Assembly: GCA_016704345.1 (NCBI GenBank)
Contig: JADJAH010000004.1
Span: 1-16,358, forward strand
From: Ignavibacteria bacterium
GTDB taxonomy: Bacteria; Bacteroidota; Ignavibacteria; Tepidaquicellales; Tepidaquicellaceae
Direction of reading: 5' to 3'
Length of the DNA: 16,358 bases
Under the pieces are notes generated by a model, which saw nothing but the letters and a program-made list of their open reading frames with translations, made no database searches and had not been told where the DNA came from. Shown piece after piece: positions 13,220 through 16,358 of the stretch; position 1 is the stretch's first letter; each line of letters starts with the position of its first letter. The translations under genes and the position numbers were made by a program.

Positions 13220-16200
13220 TTAAGGCCTTATTGCCGATATGAAGTTGTAAGCATTATTGTCTGCGATAAGATAATCCGAACCGTCCGTGAATCTGTCGCC
13301 GTTCAGATCAGTGACAAGATATCCGCTAAGGAAATTTGACGCGTCATTGTCAATCAGGCTGAGGTCGGTAGCATCAACTGTTCCGTCCTGTGTCACATCT
13401 CCTGAGTAAATGGCAAACCCTGAGCGGCGATGCATCTACCTGTACCTGATTGCTCCCGAATGCCGAAGCAGCAGAATTTATAAAGCTGTAGTTTAAAGTG
13501 TTCACTGTACTGTATGCCTCGCCTCCGGCTTTGCTCCATGTTTCAATAGAATTCCTGTGCTTCACCTGTATGTAATAGGTTCCGTTCGGCGCATTCGGAA
13601 ATCTGAACAGGGCATTGAAGTTGAGAGAATCAAGAAGTGATTTTGCTGAATCAACAATTGCATACGGCGAAGAAATATTTCTTAAGTATGCGCGGACAGT
13701 ATCCTTCATGTTCAATCTGTTGGTTGCAGGATTGTAGAATCCCTCAATAGCCATATTGATCACTAAGGAAACCGAACTTGAATCTGCCGACCATCTTGAG
13801 AATGAATTCAATCCTGAAACTGTCACGGAATTGTTTGCGGCATTTGGAGTTCCGCCTGCAAGAATCCAGTTCACGCCTGCATTGCTTGAAGTGAATAACT
13901 TAAGACCTGCTTCCGGCTTGCCGTTCAATTCTGTTTCATCATAGAGAAAAACAAGCGTTGCATTTAGTCCGCTGTTGTTTGCCGGAGTAATATCAAAGTA
14001 TCGTTTAATACTTGTTCCCCCGTTAAGTCCGTTCTGTATCGCATGTCCGCGCCTCACTTCGGTGCTGCCTAAATTTGCCGCAGTTGTAATCACAGCGCCA
14101 AGTCCCCCGACATTCAATGCAGAGGGTGCACTGATAGTTCTTGTGGTAGTAATGTAACCTGTTGTGCCGGTGATCAGATTGCCTGCGGATTCTTTCAGAA
14201 CACTTGTTGGCGAGAGAGTAAGGATTCTCGTATTAATGTTCAGGATTCCTGATTGAATTATGAGCGAGTCGTTTACGGTAACGCTTCCGGCAAGCAGTGC
14301 GCCGGCGGAATTGTTTATCTTCAGCTTGTTGTATGTGATATTGGTTACAGATACAGTCTGAGCAGATGTACCATTGTACTCAACCATTGCATTGGTTTGC
14401 GTGAATGTTCCGTTTTGTGAAATCGGAGATCCACCGGATAACTTCAAAACTCTGCCCGTAATATTAAACGAAGAGCCAGTATTTATGCTGAGACTCAGCA
14501 TTTGATGTCCGTTCAACAAAGTTACATTGGCATTGGTGTTGAAGTTTGCATTTGTTGTGAAGCTTCCTGTACCCGAGAAAGCGGTTGTAGTATCAAACCA
14601 GAAATTGTAACCGGAAACCACTCCATTATTTATCAACGTGTTTCCTCTAATCCGGTTCATGCCGCGGTGCTGACTGCTGTGAGTGTTCCGTTGTTGGTCA
14701 CACTACCGTAATAGTATGCTTTTGTGCCTGAAATATTTCCGCCATTGAAACGTGGCTCCTGCGTCTATAGTAACATCTCCGTAATAAATTGCTGGATTTC
14801 CAGTTCCGTTGTATGAAATAGTAGTGCCTGTGTTGATATTAAGGTCAGCATTGAAAAAAAGGCTCCCCGGCAATGTTAAAGCCCGGTCCATTCTGTGTCC
14901 TTATCAAGCCTGAGGCGGAAATTGTAGCTCCTGTTTCCATCGCCAATGTACCGGAAATAATTGTGAATGTTCTTCCGTTTGGATTGAGGTTTCCTCCGGT
15001 TTTTATCTGAAATACAGAAACCGGTTTTGCGTTAACGTCATTCGAAGGCTTATGTTTCCATTTGCCGAAATATAAATGTTTGAAACAGTATATAGGGCGG
15101 TTCCGCTAACGGAGGTTGTAGTGTCGAAATAGAAATTGTTTCCGGTTATTGTTCCGTTGTTTGTCAGATACTTCCCTGATATGATTCTCACCACGGTGCT
15201 TGTCGCGGTAAGGGGTTCCGTTGTTGGTTACACTGCCGTAATAAAATGCTTTTGTGCCTGATACACTTCCGCCATTGAACGTGGCTCCAGCATCAATTGA
15301 AACATCTCCGTAATAAACTGCCGGATTTCCCGTTCCGTTGTATGAAGTTGTAGTGCCTGTGTTGATATTAAGGTCAGCATTGAAGAAGGCTCCCCTGCAA
15401 TGTTAAAGGCCAGTGCATTCTGTGTCCTGCCAAACCAGGAGCCTGATATTGTAGCTCCGGCTTCCATGACAAGTGTGCCCGATGTAATTGTGAATGTATT
15501 TCCGTTTGTGTTGAGTGTTCCTGTTGATGTGACAATGAATTGCGATGAAGGCGAGCTTGTCATGTTGCTCGCCAATGTGGTGTTTCCTCTTACATATGTA
15601 TTTGTGTAGAATGTAGACCACTACCGGTTACTGTTGTGATTGAATCAAAGTAGAACCTCGCAGCATTTATTATCCCTGAATTTGTTAGTGAAGGTCCTTT
15701 CATAAATACACTGGCGCCGACACTTATTGTTGTAATCGTACCGTTATTTGTCACACTGCCGTATAGGACAGTTGAAAACCCGAAACTGAACCGCCGTTGA
15801 GTAGCTCCTGCGTCTATTGTTTACATTGCCGTACAGGTTTTTGATAAGGAGAAGTTTGATCGTTGGCGACTGTTGTGCCGGTATTCACATTCAGTTGTGC
15901 ATTGAATGCTGAAACCGCTCTTGGATTTATCTCAATAGTTCCTGTGCCTGACCGTTCCCGGTCCGTTGAGAGCACTTCCCTTGAGCAGCGTAAGATCATT
16001 TCCGCTGCCTGCAATAATTGTAAGAACTACTCCGGAGTTTATTGTTAGTACAGCTCGGAATCAATGGTGAGTTGATTGGCCGTAACATTTGCAGATACTG
16101 TTACGTTGTTTGGGACTCTGATTGCGATAGCTCCGCTTGTATCGTGCGGAGTTGAAGTGGCTGCAAACCATACGCCGCCGCCGTTAGTTGACATCTGCCA

Positions 16201-16319
16201 ACTGGAAGTTAAGTTCCAATTTCTGAAGCAATACTTCGGAAAAGTTCATTAGCATCAAAAGTACTTCCTGCAACCGACATTAGAGCAAGGAAAAGAAAAA
16301 GCGTTCGAAATGTTTTCAT
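13220..16319 (-). pseudogene. Giant modular surface protein with dockerin-like C-terminus, frame broken many times
   Basis: The gene starts at ATG 16319 with a signal peptide (MKTFRTLFLFLALMSVAG) and, across frames, continues to a stop at 13220, about 1030 residues. After the signal come NWNLTSSWQMS and VPNNVTVSANVTANQLTIDS. Then follow beta-strand repeat modules of about 175 residues with LNINTGTTISYNGTGNPA, YYGDVTIDAGATF, YYGSVTNNGTL and NFYFDTTTSVSG. A long open part (14660-13374, 428 residues) contains a domain ending VKHRNSIETWSKAGGEAYS. The last 60 residues hold two dockerin-like calcium loops (GDVTQDGTVDATDLS, TDLNGDRFTDGSDYLIADNN) and end NAYNFISAIRP. This ending is common in Ignavibacteria-like surface proteins; no T9SS sorting domain follows. 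At least seven indels are seen, one at CCC (13418-13420) where two bases would fit. Probably an exported adhesin- or S-layer-like protein. Confidence 0.8.
14691..15920. repeat. Internal 0.52-0.53 kb coding repeats of the surface protein
   Basis: Equivalent anchors (TTGTTGGTCACAC and variants) lie at 14691, 15221 and 15744, giving spacings of 530 and 523 bases. The first two units are highly similar over most of their length (for example GTGTTGATATTAAGGTCAGC in both). The third is more diverged and incomplete. Such repeats can recombine and are also hard to assemble. Confidence 0.85.
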
Positions 16320-16358
16320 TTTTTGTTAGGGGGTTTAATTCTCAGTATTATCCTTACG

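Noticed and set aside
1..16358. tRNA or rRNA genes
   Set aside because: No tRNA T-loop/anticodon pattern or rRNA-like stretch was noticed on either strand.

Overview
The window looks like chromosomal DNA of a Bacteroidota/Chlorobi-group bacterium, most likely close to Ignavibacteria. The evidence is a secreted protein ending in a type IX secretion sorting domain (YPNPFNP motif), a large surface protein with the Ignavibacteria-style dockerin-like ending, genes with few clear Shine-Dalgarno sequences, and many short dispersed palindromes of the kind common in this group. The assignment is by recognition; no search was run.

Layout. Nearly all genes lie on the minus strand. From left to right: the edge of a DUF6064-like membrane protein gene (1-169); a full-length but frame-shattered pyridoxal-phosphate decarboxylase (233-1785); a nitroreductase (2366-2945); a pentapeptide-repeat protein (3340-3931); a small four-helix membrane protein (4080-4506); a secreted BNR-repeat protein with a T9SS tail (4719-6131); an AAA/DUF4143 ATPase behind a promoter framed by two identical palindromes (6295-7420, sites 7436-7487); and an intact catalase-peroxidase katG (7572-9779) divergent from an OxyR-type regulator (9882-10825). 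Then comes a repeat-rich stretch (10878-13133) enclosing three small frame-damaged hypothetical genes, and finally a giant modular surface protein (13220-16319).

The katG/oxyR pair is the clearest functional unit. OxyR carries Cys199 and Cys208 at the same positions as the E. coli protein and presumably controls katG from the shared 102-bp intergenic region.

Most unusual is the repeat architecture. A palindromic element (CGCTCCCAAGC ... GCTTGGGAGCG) occurs in short and nested long forms between genes. A composite unit joining it to a second palindrome (GTCACCCT ... AGGGTGAC) exists once at 12640-12770 and as a tandem array of about 5.5 copies at 10893-11541 with an alternating A/B (dimeric) order. 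These two islands share flanking repeats and enclose the three-gene module.

Many genes are broken only by one-base indels, often in homopolymers, while katG and the T9SS protein are intact. Sequencing or consensus error is at least as likely as real decay, so the frameshifted genes are annotated over their restored full length.
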